A DNA stretch of 64,000 bases from Armatimonas rosea (GTDB taxonomy: Bacteria > Armatimonadota > Armatimonadia > Armatimonadales > Armatimonadaceae): the NCBI RefSeq assembly GCF_014202505.1, contig NZ_JACHGW010000005.1, forward strand, positions 62,001 to 126,000. Reading direction: 5' to 3'. The notes below the pieces were generated by a model that saw only the letters and a list, made by a program, of their open reading frames with translations, was not told the origin of the DNA and ran no database searches. A program made the position numbers and the translations under genes. Positions 53,211 through 61,712 of the stretch are shown one piece after another. How positions within the stretch are numbered: position 1 is the first letter of the stretch; each line of letters starts with the position of its first letter.

Positions 53211-53756
53211 ATGGCGCGAATCAATCCCGACACGCTCAACCTGGAGGAGCGCGTCGTTCGGACGAACAAAGTCCAGAAGACCAACAAGGGTGGTCGTACC
53301 ATGTCCTGGTCCATTCTGGTGGTCGTAGGCGATGGCAGTGGTCATGTCGGTGCTGGCATTGGCAAGGCTCGGGCGATCCCCGATGCCGTGCGCAAGGGCA
53401 CCGAGGATGCAAAGAAGAACCTGATCAAGGTTCCGATTGTCGATGGAACTATTCCCCACGAAGTGCTAGCCGTGCACGGTGCGTCTCAGGTTCTCCTGAA
53501 GCCGGCCGCAGCGGGTACGGGAGTGGTGGCCGGTGGCGCGGTGCGTGTGCTGCTTGAGGCAGCGGGCGTCCACGATGTCCTGGCCAAGTCCATCGGTTCC
53601 AACAACCCGGTTAACAATGCTTGGGCGACCATGAAGGCGTTCGCTGAGCTCAAGACCGTGGATGACTATGCCGCACTGCGTGGCAAGACGGCGGCGGAAG
53701 TGCGCCGTGGTAGCGCGCAGACTGAGGTGAAGGAGGAGAGCGGAGATGGCGCTTAA
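53211..53756 (+). CDS. rpsE: 30S ribosomal protein S5 (uS5)
   Basis: 181 aa. [20 protein letters not shown], then [20 protein letters not shown] (the S5 double-stranded RNA-binding motif) and the C-terminal [20 protein letters not shown] with [15 protein letters not shown] Glu-rich tail closes it. It acts in decoding accuracy. It overlaps rpmD by 11 bp. Confidence 0.96.
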   Translation: MARINPDTLNLEERVVRTNKVQKTNKGGRTMSWSILVVVGDGSGHVGAGIGKARAIPDAVRKGTEDAKKNLIKVPIVDGTIPHEVLAVHGASQVLLKPAAAGTGVVAGGAVRVLLEAAGVHDVLAKSIGSNNPVNNAWATMKAFAELKTVDDYAALRGKTAAEVRRGSAQTEVKEESGDGA

Positions 53757-53937
53757 GGTCACTCTCGTCAAGAGTCCTATCGGATTTGAGAAGTCACAGG
53801 GAGCAACGGCTCGGGCCATGGGCCTGACCCGCCTCGGCAAGACCGTCGAGCTTCCTGACAATGAGTCGGTCCAGGGCATGGTCTTTAAGATCCAGCACCT
53901 GGTCAAGGTCGAGCAGGCCGAGGAGGCAGCAAAGTGA
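53746..53937 (+). CDS. rpmD: 50S ribosomal protein L30 (uL30)
   Basis: 63 aa. [20 protein letters not shown], then LGLTRLGK-type motif (here [20 protein letters not shown]) and an ending [11 protein letters not shown], matching bacterial L30. It begins inside the end of rpsE and its stop overlaps the rplO start by 4 bp. Confidence 0.93.
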   Translation: MALKVTLVKSPIGFEKSQGATARAMGLTRLGKTVELPDNESVQGMVFKIQHLVKVEQAEEAAK

Positions 53938-54404
53938 ATCTTTCCGACCTGTCCCCCGCAGGGGGCGCAACGCATCGTCGTAAACGAATCGGCCGTGGTG
54001 TCGGTTCGGGGCATGGTAAGACCAGTACCCACGGCCACAAGGGTGACAAGGCCCGTGGCACCGTGCGTCCCGGTTTTGAAGGAGGCCAGACGCCTCTGCA
54101 CCGCCGCTTGCCCAAGCAGCGCGGTCTTGGCGTGGGCTTAACGGCACGTGGGTTCAACACGGGCCGCTACAAGACCCACTACAATATCGTCAACCTGGGT
54201 GATCTCGCCGCTCGTTTCGAGGACGGCGCGACGGTCGATCCGGATACGGTTCTGGCGGCGGGTCTGACCCGTAGCAACGGCCTACCCCTGAAGGTGCTCA
54301 ACGATGGGACGCTCGACAAGAAGCTCAACATCCGTGCACACAAGTTCAGCGGCAACGCCCAAGCGGCCATCGAGGCTGCCGGCGGCACTGCTGAAGTTAT
54401 CTAA
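53934..54404 (+). CDS. rplO: 50S ribosomal protein L15 (uL15)
   Basis: 156 aa from a GTG overlapping the rpmD stop. LSPAGGATHRRKRIGRGVGS is the Gly/Arg-rich rRNA-binding start, followed by KTSTHGHKGDKARGTVRPGF and a C-terminal globular part ending in HKFSGNAQAAIEAAGGTAEV. It is the last gene before an intrinsic terminator (54431). Confidence 0.96.
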   Translation: MNLSDLSPAGGATHRRKRIGRGVGSGHGKTSTHGHKGDKARGTVRPGFEGGQTPLHRRLPKQRGLGVGLTARGFNTGRYKTHYNIVNLGDLAARFEDGATVDPDTVLAAGLTRSNGLPLKVLNDGTLDKKLNIRAHKFSGNAQAAIEAAGGTAEVI

Positions 54405-54430
54405 ATCTTCCCAATCACGGGAGCAATTTA

Positions 54431-54461
54431 CGAGGCCGGGAACTTTTCCTGGCCTCGTTTT
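54431..54461 (+). terminator. intrinsic terminator between rplO and secY
   Basis: Stem cgaggccggg/cctggcctcg (54431-54440, 54448-54457; one mismatch), 7-nt loop, then tttt. It stands in what is usually an uninterrupted operon. A -10 box for secY follows 2 nt later. Confidence 0.75.
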
Positions 54462-54463
54462 GA

Positions 54464-54469
54464 TACAAT
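54464..54469 (+). promoter_or_regulatory. -10 box immediately before the secY start (leaderless type)
   Basis: TACAAT ends 7 nt before the ATG at 54477, right after the rplO terminator. No Shine-Dalgarno is seen (agacatc). It would separate secY-adk expression from the ribosomal genes. Confidence 0.5.
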
Positions 54470-54476
54470 AGACATC

Positions 54477-55805
54477 ATGCTTGAAAAACTCGCGGCTGCA
54501 TGGGCGGTACCGGATATTCAGAAACGTCTGATCTTCGTCCTCAAAGCCTTTCTGGTCTACGTCATCGCGTCGCATATCCCAATGGCGGGCATCAACCACG
54601 ACGCCGTCAATAAGCTCGTCTCTCAGGGGCTCCTGAATGCCTACGATGTCTTCTCGGGAGGGGCACTGCGCCGCGTCTCGATCATCGGCCTCTCGCTCAT
54701 GCCCTACATCAATGCGTCGATTGTGATGCAGCTCCTGACGGTTGCGATCCCGCAGCTCCAGGCGATGTCCAAAGAGGGCGAGTCGGGTCGTCGGCAGATC
54801 AACAAGATTACTCGCTACGCCAGTATCGGGCTGGGTTTTGTGCAGGCTGCGGGCCTCTACAACATGTTCTCCAGCGGGGGGGCCATACAGAAGGGCTTCT
54901 TCCCGATGCTCATGATGATGGTGGTCATGACCTCTGGCACCATGTTCCTGCTCTGGCTGGGCGAGCAGCTCACCGAGAAAGGGATCGGCAACGGCACGAG
55001 CCTGATTATCTTTGTGGGCATCATGATCTCCATCCCCAACCAGATCCTCATGACCTTCAAGATGGTCCAAGAGGGCGCGGTCTCGATCTTTGGCGTGGTG
55101 GGGATGGCTATCCTCTTCCTAGCCTCGATTGTGGGCGTGATCTACATGACCCAGGGGACACGCCGCATTCCCGTTCTGAACATGCGCAAGGTGACCGCCG
55201 GTGGACGGATGACCTCCGCGGGCCAGTCGTACCTGCCGCTGAAAATCAACACGGCGGGGGTAATTCCGATTATCTTTGCGATGTCGATCCAGCTCTTCCC
55301 CCAGACCTTCCAGCAGTTCTTCCCGCGTGGTAAGAGTGCCTTCGGCGACTTCCTCTTCAACGCGACCCAGTGGCTCAACCCGGGGGCGAGTGTCTGGGCA
55401 TCGCTGATCTTTGCGGTCCTGGTGATGTTCTTCACCTACTTCTACACCGCGGTCCAGTACGATACCAACGATATTGCGGACAACCTCAAGAAGTACGGCT
55501 CCCTGATTCCCGGAGTGAAGCCCGGAAAGCCCACGGCGGAGTATCTCGATACGGTTCTGACCCGCATCACGCTGGCAGGGGCGATCTTCCTGGCAGCGAT
55601 CTCGCTCATCCAGTACTGGGCACCCACATGGACCGGTGTCAAGGCCGTCTCGATTGTTGGTGGCACCTCGCTACTGATCGTCGTTGGGGTGGCGCTGGAG
55701 ACCATGACCGCCATTGAGGCCCAGATGGCCATGCGCAACTACGAGGGCTTCATCAAGACCCGCCCAAGTGACAGCGACAACATGATGCGGGGGCGGATGC
55801 GATAG
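54477..55805 (+). CDS. secY: preprotein translocase subunit SecY
   Basis: 442 aa with ten hydrophobic segments. KRLIFVLKAFLVYVIASHIP, GGALRRVSIIGLSLMPYINA (with the plug region following), GEQLTEKGIGNGTSLIIFVG and the cytoplasmic loop GTRRIPVLNMRK and PGVKPGKPTAEYLDTVLTRI are the SecY hallmarks. It forms the protein-conducting channel of the inner membrane with SecE and SecG. A terminator and a new -10 box precede it; its stop overlaps the likely adk start. Confidence 0.97.
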   Translation: MLEKLAAAWAVPDIQKRLIFVLKAFLVYVIASHIPMAGINHDAVNKLVSQGLLNAYDVFSGGALRRVSIIGLSLMPYINASIVMQLLTVAIPQLQAMSKEGESGRRQINKITRYASIGLGFVQAAGLYNMFSSGGAIQKGFFPMLMMMVVMTSGTMFLLWLGEQLTEKGIGNGTSLIIFVGIMISIPNQILMTFKMVQEGAVSIFGVVGMAILFLASIVGVIYMTQGTRRIPVLNMRKVTAGGRMTSAGQSYLPLKINTAGVIPIIFAMSIQLFPQTFQQFFPRGKSAFGDFLFNATQWLNPGASVWASLIFAVLVMFFTYFYTAVQYDTNDIADNLKKYGSLIPGVKPGKPTAEYLDTVLTRITLAGAIFLAAISLIQYWAPTWTGVKAVSIVGGTSLLIVVGVALETMTAIEAQMAMRNYEGFIKTRPSDSDNMMRGRMR

Positions 55806-56458
55806 AGCCTCTCCGGCTGATACTGCTTGGCCCACCGGGGGTGGGCAAGGGAACCCAGGGGGCACGTCTGAGCCAAGCGCTCGGCGTGCCCTCGGTCTCG
55901 ACGGGGGCACTGCTCCGGTCGCTGATCGCGTCTGGGGAGGACACGCCGCTAGTGCGGGAGGCGCGCCAGATCCTGAGCGGTGCCTTTGTCTCGGATGACT
56001 TTGCCAATGCGCTCGCCTTCTCCGCGATCGAGGGGGAGGCGGGCTTTGTGCTGGATGGCTACCCGCGGAGCGTGGCGCAGGCAGAGGCACTGGAGCGCTT
56101 TCTGGCGGAGCGCGGTCAGGTGCTGGACTGCGTGCTCTTCTTCCAGCTGAGTGAGGCTGCCCTAGAGGCCCGAGTGCTCGGGCGGCGTGTCTGTGGTACG
56201 TGTGGGGCGACCTACCATATCGTGGTGGCTCCGCCATGTCAGGAGGGCCTCTGTGACCGCTGTGGGGGCGTGCTGGGGCTCCGTGTGGAAGACGATGCCC
56301 CACAGAAGCGTGCGCTGCGTCGTCAGCTCTACCAGGCCCAGACCGCGCCGCTGTGCGCGTTCTACCAGGAGCGTGGTGTGTTACGTGAGATCGAGGCGGA
56401 GGGAGATCCCGATGCCATCTTTAAGAAAGTTTGCGAAAGTCTACCGCGTTTGATATAA
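55802..56458 (+). CDS. adk: adenylate kinase with a non-canonical start codon
   Basis: 218 aa if read from ATA at 55802. The P-loop LILLGPPGVGKGTQ lies between residues 7 and 20, and no ATG, GTG or TTG occurs before it in the frame, which opens after a TGA at 55769. The GTG at 55841 would begin in the middle of the P-loop (VGKGTQ). Candidates are ATA at 55802, overlapping the secY stop as ATAG, or CTG at 55817/55823. The rest is normal: VSTGALLRSLI, DGYPRSVAQAEALE, and a zinc-type LID with CGTCGATYH and CDRCGG. It interconverts AMP, ADP and ATP. Confidence 0.85.
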   Translation: MEPLRLILLGPPGVGKGTQGARLSQALGVPSVSTGALLRSLIASGEDTPLVREARQILSGAFVSDDFANALAFSAIEGEAGFVLDGYPRSVAQAEALERFLAERGQVLDCVLFFQLSEAALEARVLGRRVCGTCGATYHIVVAPPCQEGLCDRCGGVLGLRVEDDAPQKRALRRQLYQAQTAPLCAFYQERGVLREIEAEGDPDAIFKKVCESLPRLI

Positions 56459-56459
56459 T
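56431..56459 (+). promoter_or_regulatory. promoter of infA inside the end of adk
   Basis: TTGCGA (56431-56436), 17-bp spacer, TATAAT (56454-56459), overlapping the adk stop. Transcription would start near 56466, giving a leader of about 70 nt before infA. Confidence 0.65.
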
Positions 56460-56536
56460 CGGCGATTGTGTGCCACAGGTCTAAATGCCCTGTTGCGCAT
56501 AAACAAGCGCGGTTTGACGAGAAAAGAAAGAACGCT

Positions 56537-56899
56537 ATGGCAGGAAGAAGTGGTGGCTATCGGCCTGGCGGACGGCCAGGTGGGGGAAGACCCGGTGGCG
56601 GTCGGCCCGGTGGTGGTGGACGCTCCGGTGGGGGTGGACGCTCCGGTGGTGGAGGCAACTCTACACCGCCGTCGGACGAGCCAGAGAAGGAGCAGGGCAT
56701 CGAGGTTCAGGGGACGATCGTTGAGAATCTTCCGAACACGATGTTCAAGGTCAAGCTAGAGAGTGGGCACGAGGTGCTCGCGCATATCTCCGGCAAGATC
56801 CGCATGCACTACATTAAGATTCTGCCTGGTGATCGGGTTCTCGTTGAGCTCTCGCCGTATGATCTCACACGAGGTCGGATTCTCTATCGCTACCGATAG
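56537..56899 (+). CDS. infA: translation initiation factor IF-1 with Gly/Arg-rich N-terminal extension
   Basis: 120 aa instead of about 72. Residues from about 57 on are an ordinary IF-1 OB fold: [67 protein letters not shown]. Before it come about 50 residues of GGRPGGG and RSGGGG repeats and a short acidic part (SDEPEKEQ). This is like the RGG boxes of RNA-binding proteins. The ATG at 56537 is chosen because it is the first after the promoter with a purine-rich site (aagaaag). IF-1 covers the ribosomal A site during initiation. map, which often lies between adk and infA, is absent. Confidence 0.93.
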   Translation: MAGRSGGYRPGGRPGGGRPGGGRPGGGGRSGGGGRSGGGGNSTPPSDEPEKEQGIEVQGTIVENLPNTMFKVKLESGHEVLAHISGKIRMHYIKILPGDRVLVELSPYDLTRGRILYRYR

Positions 56900-56914
56900 G
56901 GAGGCAAGAAAAAT

Positions 56915-57031
56915 ATGAAAGTTCGAGCATCTGTTAAGCCCATCTGCAACAACTGCAAGGTCATCAAGCGAGAAGGCGTCCTGCGCGTCATCTGCAAGAA
57001 GAACCCGAAGCATAAGCAGCGTCAGGGCTAA
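56915..57031 (+). CDS. rpmJ: 50S ribosomal protein L36 (bL36)
   Basis: 38 aa: [20 protein letters not shown], then the rest with Cys and His spaced C-x2-C-x12-C-x4-H, the zinc-binding form. It lies 15 bp after infA with ggaggcaag before the ATG, and 27 bp before rpsM. Its usual place after infA supports the call. Confidence 0.97.
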   Translation: MKVRASVKPICNNCKVIKREGVLRVICKKNPKHKQRQG

Positions 57032-57058
57032 TTGTAAGTTTTTGAGGAGTAGAAGTCC

Positions 57059-57433
57059 GTGGCACGTATTGCTGGTGTAGACCTGCCCCGCGACAAGAGC
57101 GTGGAATACGCTTTGCCTGATATCTTTGGAGTTGGACTGGCCGGTGGCCGTGTGATTCTGGAGCAGGCGAAGATCGATCCTCGCAAAAAAGTTGCGGAAT
57201 TGACGGAGACGGAAGTCTCCACCCTGCGCGACATTATTGAAAAAGAATGGCGCGTTGAGGGAGACCTGCGACGACAGATCGCGATGAATATTCGTCGTCT
57301 GCAGGAGATTCAGTGCTATCGCGGCCTGCGGCATCGCCGAGGGCTTCCCGTTCGCGGGCAGCGCACCTCGACCAATGCTCGTACCCGCAAGGGACCGAAG
57401 CGCACAGTGGGCGCTAAGAAGAAGAAGAAGTAG
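57059..57433 (+). CDS. rpsM: 30S ribosomal protein S13 (uS13)
   Basis: 124 aa from a [43 protein letters not shown] and the C-terminal [20 protein letters not shown] with [14 protein letters not shown] agree with S13, which contacts the P-site tRNA and helix 38 of the 50S. It follows rpmJ and precedes rpsK by 5 bp. Confidence 0.97.
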   Translation: MARIAGVDLPRDKSVEYALPDIFGVGLAGGRVILEQAKIDPRKKVAELTETEVSTLRDIIEKEWRVEGDLRRQIAMNIRRLQEIQCYRGLRHRRGLPVRGQRTSTNARTRKGPKRTVGAKKKKK

Positions 57434-57438
57434 GTTCT

Positions 57439-57843
57439 ATGGCACGAAAAGTAACTGCTGCTCAGGCGGCGCGCAACAAGCCCAAGGTTCGCAAGAACAT
57501 TGCGGTGGGTGTGGCGCACATCCAGAGCACCTTCAACAACACGATTATCACGCTCACCGATACCAAGGGAGAGGCGATCTCCTGGGCCTCTGCGGGCCAG
57601 GTTGGTTTCAAGGGCACCAAGAAGGGCACCCCCTTTGCCGCACAGCTGGCTGCTGAGAGCGCCGCTCGCAAGGCAATGGAGCATGGCCTCAAGCGGGTCG
57701 ATGTGCATGTCAAGGGGCCGGGTTCCGGTCGTGAGACCGCCATCCGTGCGCTGGGACAGGTTGGCCTTGAGGTTAGCATGATCAAGGACGTCACCCCGTT
57801 GCCGCACAACGGCTGCCGCGCCCCCAAACGTCGCCGAGTCTGA
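57439..57843 (+). CDS. rpsK: 30S ribosomal protein S11 (uS11)
   Basis: 134 aa. [20 protein letters not shown]-type start (here [15 protein letters not shown]), [40 protein letters not shown] and the ending [18 protein letters not shown]. It sits on the 30S platform by the E site. 67 bp follow before rpsD. Confidence 0.97.
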   Translation: MARKVTAAQAARNKPKVRKNIAVGVAHIQSTFNNTIITLTDTKGEAISWASAGQVGFKGTKKGTPFAAQLAAESAARKAMEHGLKRVDVHVKGPGSGRETAIRALGQVGLEVSMIKDVTPLPHNGCRAPKRRRV

Positions 57844-57910
57844 GTCGGGCTCTGGTCTGCAGAGCCTACTTGTAAACCTATGCGGAAGCGCATAGGGACG
57901 AAGAGGAAAA

Positions 57911-58558
57911 ATGTCAAAATCGTCACCGAACTCCGTCAGTGGGGATACCCGCTGTCGAAAGTGTCGTCGCGCTGGAGAGAAGCTTTATCTCAAGGGTGCA
58001 CGATGCTACTCCAAGAAATGTGCGATCGAGCGCCGCAACTACGCGCCCGGTCAGCATGGCCCCAATGCCCGTCCTGCCAAGCCTACGGACTATGGTAAGC
58101 AGCTTCGTGAGAAGCAGAAGATGCGCCAGATGTACCGCGTCTTGGAAGGGCCTTTCCGTGCCTATGTCGCAGAGGCATCCCGTCGCCGCGGCGTTACGGG
58201 CGAGAATCTCCTTCAGCTCTTGGAGATGCGCCTTGACAATGTGGTCTTCCGCCTTGGGTTCTCCACTAGCCGTGCTCAGGCCCGTCAGCTGGTCAGCCAC
58301 GGACACCTGCTGGTCAATGGCAAGCCGGTGGATATCCCCTCGTACCAGGTTCGCCCTGGCGACACAATCACCATCGCCGAAGGCTCCCGCCGCATGAGCG
58401 TCATCCAAGATGCTCTCTCGGGCGTCGGCTCTCGAATCCCTACCTGGCTCTCTCTCGATGCCCACCAGTTCACCGGGAAAATCGTCGCGGCTCCCCGTCG
58501 TGATGAAGTGGATTCGCAGGTTCAAGAGCAGGTTATCATCGAGTTCTACTCCCGCTAG
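57911..58558 (+). CDS. rpsD: 30S ribosomal protein S4 (uS4), zinc form
   Basis: 215 aa. Near the start four cysteines (CRKC, ARC, KKC within residues 15-37) form a zinc site of the C+ type, followed by RRNYAPGQHGPNARPAKPTD, REKQKMRQMYRVLEGPF and the S4 RNA-binding domain (RLDNVVFRLGFSTSRAQARQ). It nucleates 30S assembly. 18 bp before rpoA. Confidence 0.97.
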   Translation: MSKSSPNSVSGDTRCRKCRRAGEKLYLKGARCYSKKCAIERRNYAPGQHGPNARPAKPTDYGKQLREKQKMRQMYRVLEGPFRAYVAEASRRRGVTGENLLQLLEMRLDNVVFRLGFSTSRAQARQLVSHGHLLVNGKPVDIPSYQVRPGDTITIAEGSRRMSVIQDALSGVGSRIPTWLSLDAHQFTGKIVAAPRRDEVDSQVQEQVIIEFYSR

Positions 58559-58576
58559 TTCTCAGGAGGAGACACT

Positions 58577-59590
58577 ATGGCAATTCAGGAGACAGTTGTA
58601 CCCCGTATCGAAACACTGGAGCAGTCTGGGCTGTTTGGCAAGTTTGTTGTCGAGCCGCTGGAGCCTGGCTACGGTGTGACTCTGGGCAACTCGCTTCGCC
58701 GCGTCTTGCTGTCCTCCATCATCGGTGCCGCCATTACGTCGGTGCGGATCGAAGGAGTCCAGCATGAGTTCCAGACCATCCCCGGGCTGAAAGAAGATGC
58801 TACCGAGCTCTTCCTCAACCTGAAGGAGCTGGCCGTCAAGATCCTAGACGATAGCGAGGAAGACGATGAGCTTTCCAGCGCAGCGCGGGTGATTCGAGTC
58901 GATGCTCGAGGTTCTGGCCGTATCACGGGAGCAGATGTCGTCTGCCCGCCCGATGTTGAGGTCGTCAATCCTGAGTGTTACTTGGCGACGATCTCAGATG
59001 AGACTGCGAGCCTGTATATCGAGATGAAGGTAGAGCGAGGGCGTGGCTATGTCATGCCCGATAAGGGAACCAAGACCACCGATATTATCGGTGAGATCCC
59101 CGTCCCTGCCGCCTATGGCCCGGTTCGTAAGGTCAACTACACCGTGGATCCCACCCGTGTGGGCAACCGCAATGACTACGAGCGTCTGACCCTGGAGATC
59201 ACGACCAACGGCACTACCGAGCCTGGTCAAGCCCTCTCGCAGGCAGCCCAGATGCTCTCGGAGTACTTCCAGCGGTTTGTCGATCACAAGGGCGGTCCGA
59301 TGCGCTCCTCGTTCATTATCCCGGTGGGGGGCAGTCTGGGTGCCAATGGCACGCCCGATACCCGCATCGAGGAGCTGGACTTCTCTGTCCGTACGTACAA
59401 CTGTCTGAAGAAGGCGACTGTGCTGACGGTGGGAGAGCTGGCGCAGATGAGCGAAGTGGACCTGATGAACATCCGCAACTTTGGAAAGAAGTCTCTGACC
59501 GAAGTGAAGGAAAAACTCAATACCATGGGCTTGACGCTCAAGGACTCGGACGGCTATTTCCCGGGCGAGGACGACGACGACGAGGATTAA
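58577..59590 (+). CDS. rpoA: DNA-directed RNA polymerase alpha subunit
   Basis: 337 aa. N-terminal assembly domain: FVVEPLEPGYGVTLGNSLRR, LLSSIIGAAITSVRIEGVQH and GRGYVMPDKG; after a flexible region the C-terminal domain EELDFSVRTYNCLKKATVLT, MNIRNFGKKSLTEVKEKL that binds UP elements and regulators. An acidic tail (EDDDDED) ends it. ggagg precedes the ATG. Confidence 0.98.
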   Translation: MAIQETVVPRIETLEQSGLFGKFVVEPLEPGYGVTLGNSLRRVLLSSIIGAAITSVRIEGVQHEFQTIPGLKEDATELFLNLKELAVKILDDSEEDDELSSAARVIRVDARGSGRITGADVVCPPDVEVVNPECYLATISDETASLYIEMKVERGRGYVMPDKGTKTTDIIGEIPVPAAYGPVRKVNYTVDPTRVGNRNDYERLTLEITTNGTTEPGQALSQAAQMLSEYFQRFVDHKGGPMRSSFIIPVGGSLGANGTPDTRIEELDFSVRTYNCLKKATVLTVGELAQMSEVDLMNIRNFGKKSLTEVKEKLNTMGLTLKDSDGYFPGEDDDDED

Positions 59591-59602
59591 GGAAGTTAGA
59601 GA

Positions 59603-59974
59603 ATGCGACACCGTATAGGTGGGCGACAGTTTGGCCTCGCTTCGGACGCGCGTATCGCGCTTTTGAAGGGCCTTCTGCGCTCCATGATTATCTACAAGAA
59701 GATTGAGACCACCGAGGCACGCGCCAAGGAGATCCAGCCCATGGTTGAGAAGCTGGTGACCCGTGCCAAGGACGATAGCGTGCACTCGCGCCGTATCGCC
59801 CGCGCCGCTATCGGGGGTAAGAGCGCCAGCGACGAGGATATCGTCAAGGAGCTCTTCACGGTCATTGCCCCGAACTTCAAGGATCGGCCCGGCGGCTACA
59901 CCCGCATGGCTCACAAGAGCGTTCGGCGCGGCGATGGGGCACCCGTCGTGGTGCTGGAGTTCGTCAACGACTAA
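59603..59974 (+). CDS. rplQ: 50S ribosomal protein L17 (bL17)
   Basis: 123 aa, starting MRHRIGGRQFGLASDARIAL-like (H-R-x-x-x-R-x-x-G-L; here RQFGLASDARIALLKGLLRS), ETTEARAKEIQPMVEKLVTR, and ending in RPGGYTRMAHKSVRRGDGAP, all typical of L17. It lies at the exit-tunnel side of the 50S. It follows rpoA after 12 bp. Confidence 0.97.
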   Translation: MRHRIGGRQFGLASDARIALLKGLLRSMIIYKKIETTEARAKEIQPMVEKLVTRAKDDSVHSRRIARAAIGGKSASDEDIVKELFTVIAPNFKDRPGGYTRMAHKSVRRGDGAPVVVLEFVND

Positions 59975-59992
59975 GGTGGTTTGACGTAGCTA

Positions 59993-60754
59993 ATGGGCCG
60001 TGTTCGCCTGACTCTTGAGTACGATGGAACCGACTTTGCCGGTTTTCAGCTCCAGCGAGGCGAGCGCACGGTTCAGGGAGAGCTGGAGGCGGCTCTGACC
60101 CAGATGACCGGTGTGGAGACTATCCGGGTGTTTGGGGCAGGCCGCACCGATGCAGGGGTCCACGCGTTGGGGCAGGTTGCCCACTTCGATGTGGACTGGA
60201 AAATTTCAGAAGAGAAGCTGGTTCCGGCACTGACTGCCTATCTTCCGCCCGATATTAGCGTGCGGAGGGCGGAGTATGTGGAGCAAGAGTTTCATGCTCG
60301 CTTCAGTGCCACAAGTCGGACCTACCGGTACGCGATCCTCAATCGCCCGCAGCCTTCGGCGCTACTGACACGCTATGTCTGGCATGTCACCCGGCCGCTG
60401 AAGGTGGAGCGAATGCAGGAGGCAGGGAAGGTTCTGTGCGGGACGCATGACTTTGCGACGTTTGGGCAACCAGACACGCGAGGCAAGAGTACGATTCGCT
60501 TTGTCGAGAGGATCGTCGTGCGACCGTGGGGACCGTGCCTGCTGGTCACCGTGCGAGGGAATGCCTTTCTGCGCCAGATGGTGCGCAGCTTGGTAGGAAC
60601 TCTGGTGAGAGCGGGGCAGGAGAGGCTGAGTGTGGACGAGGTCTCGGAGCTTCTGAGAGTCTGTGATCGGCGGGCTTGTCCTCCGATCGCCCCCGCAAGA
60701 GGGCTCTGTCTGGTACGCGTTAGCTACGACGGCCAGCGAATAGGAATAAATTAA
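59993..60754 (+). CDS. truA: tRNA pseudouridine(38-40) synthase
   Basis: 253 aa. LTLEYDGTDFAGFQLQRGER at the start, the catalytic Asp in GAGRTDAGVHALGQVAHF, FSATSRTYRYAILNRPQPSA, and the ending FLRQMVRSLVGTLVRAGQER. TruA converts U38-40 of tRNA anticodon arms into pseudouridine. It stands in its common place between rplQ and rplM, 1 bp before the latter. Confidence 0.96.
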   Translation: MGRVRLTLEYDGTDFAGFQLQRGERTVQGELEAALTQMTGVETIRVFGAGRTDAGVHALGQVAHFDVDWKISEEKLVPALTAYLPPDISVRRAEYVEQEFHARFSATSRTYRYAILNRPQPSALLTRYVWHVTRPLKVERMQEAGKVLCGTHDFATFGQPDTRGKSTIRFVERIVVRPWGPCLLVTVRGNAFLRQMVRSLVGTLVRAGQERLSVDEVSELLRVCDRRACPPIAPARGLCLVRVSYDGQRIGIN

Positions 60755-60755
60755 A

Positions 60756-61196
60756 ATGAAGACTTATTCAGTAAAAGCGGACGATATCCAGCGCGACTGG
60801 ATCGTCCTAGATGCCACCGGCGTGCCGATTGGGCGTCTGGCTGCAGAGGCGGCGAAGATTCTACGCGGTAAGACCAAGGCGATCTTCTCCCCGCACCTCG
60901 ACTGCGGCGATCATGTGATCATCATCAATGCCGCGCGAGCGATCCTCACCGGCAACAACAAGGCCGATGAGCCGATCTACCGGCACACGCTCTACCCGGG
61001 TGGCCTCAAGCAGGTTCCCCGTGGCGAGCTCCTGGAGAAGCGCCCCGACTACGCCGTGCTGCGGACGGTCAAGGGTATGCTTCCCCACAACCGCCTGGGA
61101 GCCCAGATGCTCACCAAGCTGCGCGTCTATGCCGGTGACACCCACCCGCATGAGGCTCAGATCAAGGGCGCGGCCAAAGCAAAGGCAGAAGGTTAA
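60756..61196 (+). CDS. rplM: 50S ribosomal protein L13 (uL13)
   Basis: 146 aa. KTYSVKADDIQRDWIVLDAT, GVPIGRLAAEAAKILRGKTK, HVIIINAARAILTGNNKAD and the ending VKGMLPHNRLGAQMLTKLRV are standard L13. It helps early 50S assembly. It follows truA directly and is paired, as usual, with rpsI. Confidence 0.97.
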   Translation: MKTYSVKADDIQRDWIVLDATGVPIGRLAAEAAKILRGKTKAIFSPHLDCGDHVIIINAARAILTGNNKADEPIYRHTLYPGGLKQVPRGELLEKRPDYAVLRTVKGMLPHNRLGAQMLTKLRVYAGDTHPHEAQIKGAAKAKAEG

Positions 61197-61199
61197 ACC

Positions 61200-61592
61200 A
61201 TGGCAGAGACTCGAGTGTATGCAACCGGTAAGCGCAAGTGCGCTATCGCCCGCGTCTGGCTTGCGCCCGGCGATGGGACGATCACGATCAATGGCAAGAC
61301 GGTGATGGAGTACTTCTGCCGCCGCACGCTGGAGGCGCTGATCCAGCAGCCGTTCGCTGCCACCCGCAGCGAGGGCCGCTACAGCATCTTCGCCAAGACC
61401 AAGGGCGGGGGAATCTCCGGCCAGGCCGGCGCTCTGCGCCACGGCATCAGCAAGGCGCTTGTCGAGGCCGATCCCGACCTGCGCACCGTGTTGCGCCGCA
61501 ATGGCTTCCTGACCCGCGACCCGCGTGTCAAGGAATCCAAGAAGTACGGCCGCAAGCGCGCCCGTCGCGGATTCCAGTTCAGCAAGCGTTAA
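61200..61592 (+). CDS. rpsI: 30S ribosomal protein S9 (uS9)
   Basis: 130 aa. [20 protein letters not shown], a core [20 protein letters not shown]-like stretch (here [20 protein letters not shown]) and the C-terminal [20 protein letters not shown] with QFSKR that reaches the P-site tRNA. Last gene of the cluster; a terminator formed by a family C repeat follows. Confidence 0.97.
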   Translation: MAETRVYATGKRKCAIARVWLAPGDGTITINGKTVMEYFCRRTLEALIQQPFAATRSEGRYSIFAKTKGGGISGQAGALRHGISKALVEADPDLRTVLRRNGFLTRDPRVKESKKYGRKRARRGFQFSKR

Positions 61593-61597
61593 GCTGG

Positions 61598-61690
61598 CAC
61601 GCCAGGGATTGAAATCCCCGGCACCCGAAAAGAGCGTCCCGAGGACGCGCCCGACCTCTGTGTTGGGTGCACCCTCGGGGCGTTTTTGTG
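61598..61690. repeat. dispersed palindromic repeat, family C, copy 2
   Basis: Blocks ccagggattgaaatccccgg (61602-61621) and gagcgtcccgaggacgcg (61632-61649) are shared with 1131-1236 and, inverted, with 62330-62385. In this copy the second block also makes the left arm of the rpsI terminator. Confidence 0.6.
61634..61687 (+). terminator. intrinsic terminator after rpsI, within a family C repeat
   Basis: Stem gcgtcccgagg (61634-61644) with cctcggggcg (61673-61682), then ttttt (61683-61687). The loop is about 28 nt. The repeat therefore supplies the end of the ribosomal transcript. Confidence 0.7.
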
Positions 61691-61712
61691 TTTGGGGTAA
61701 ACTTCGGTTACT

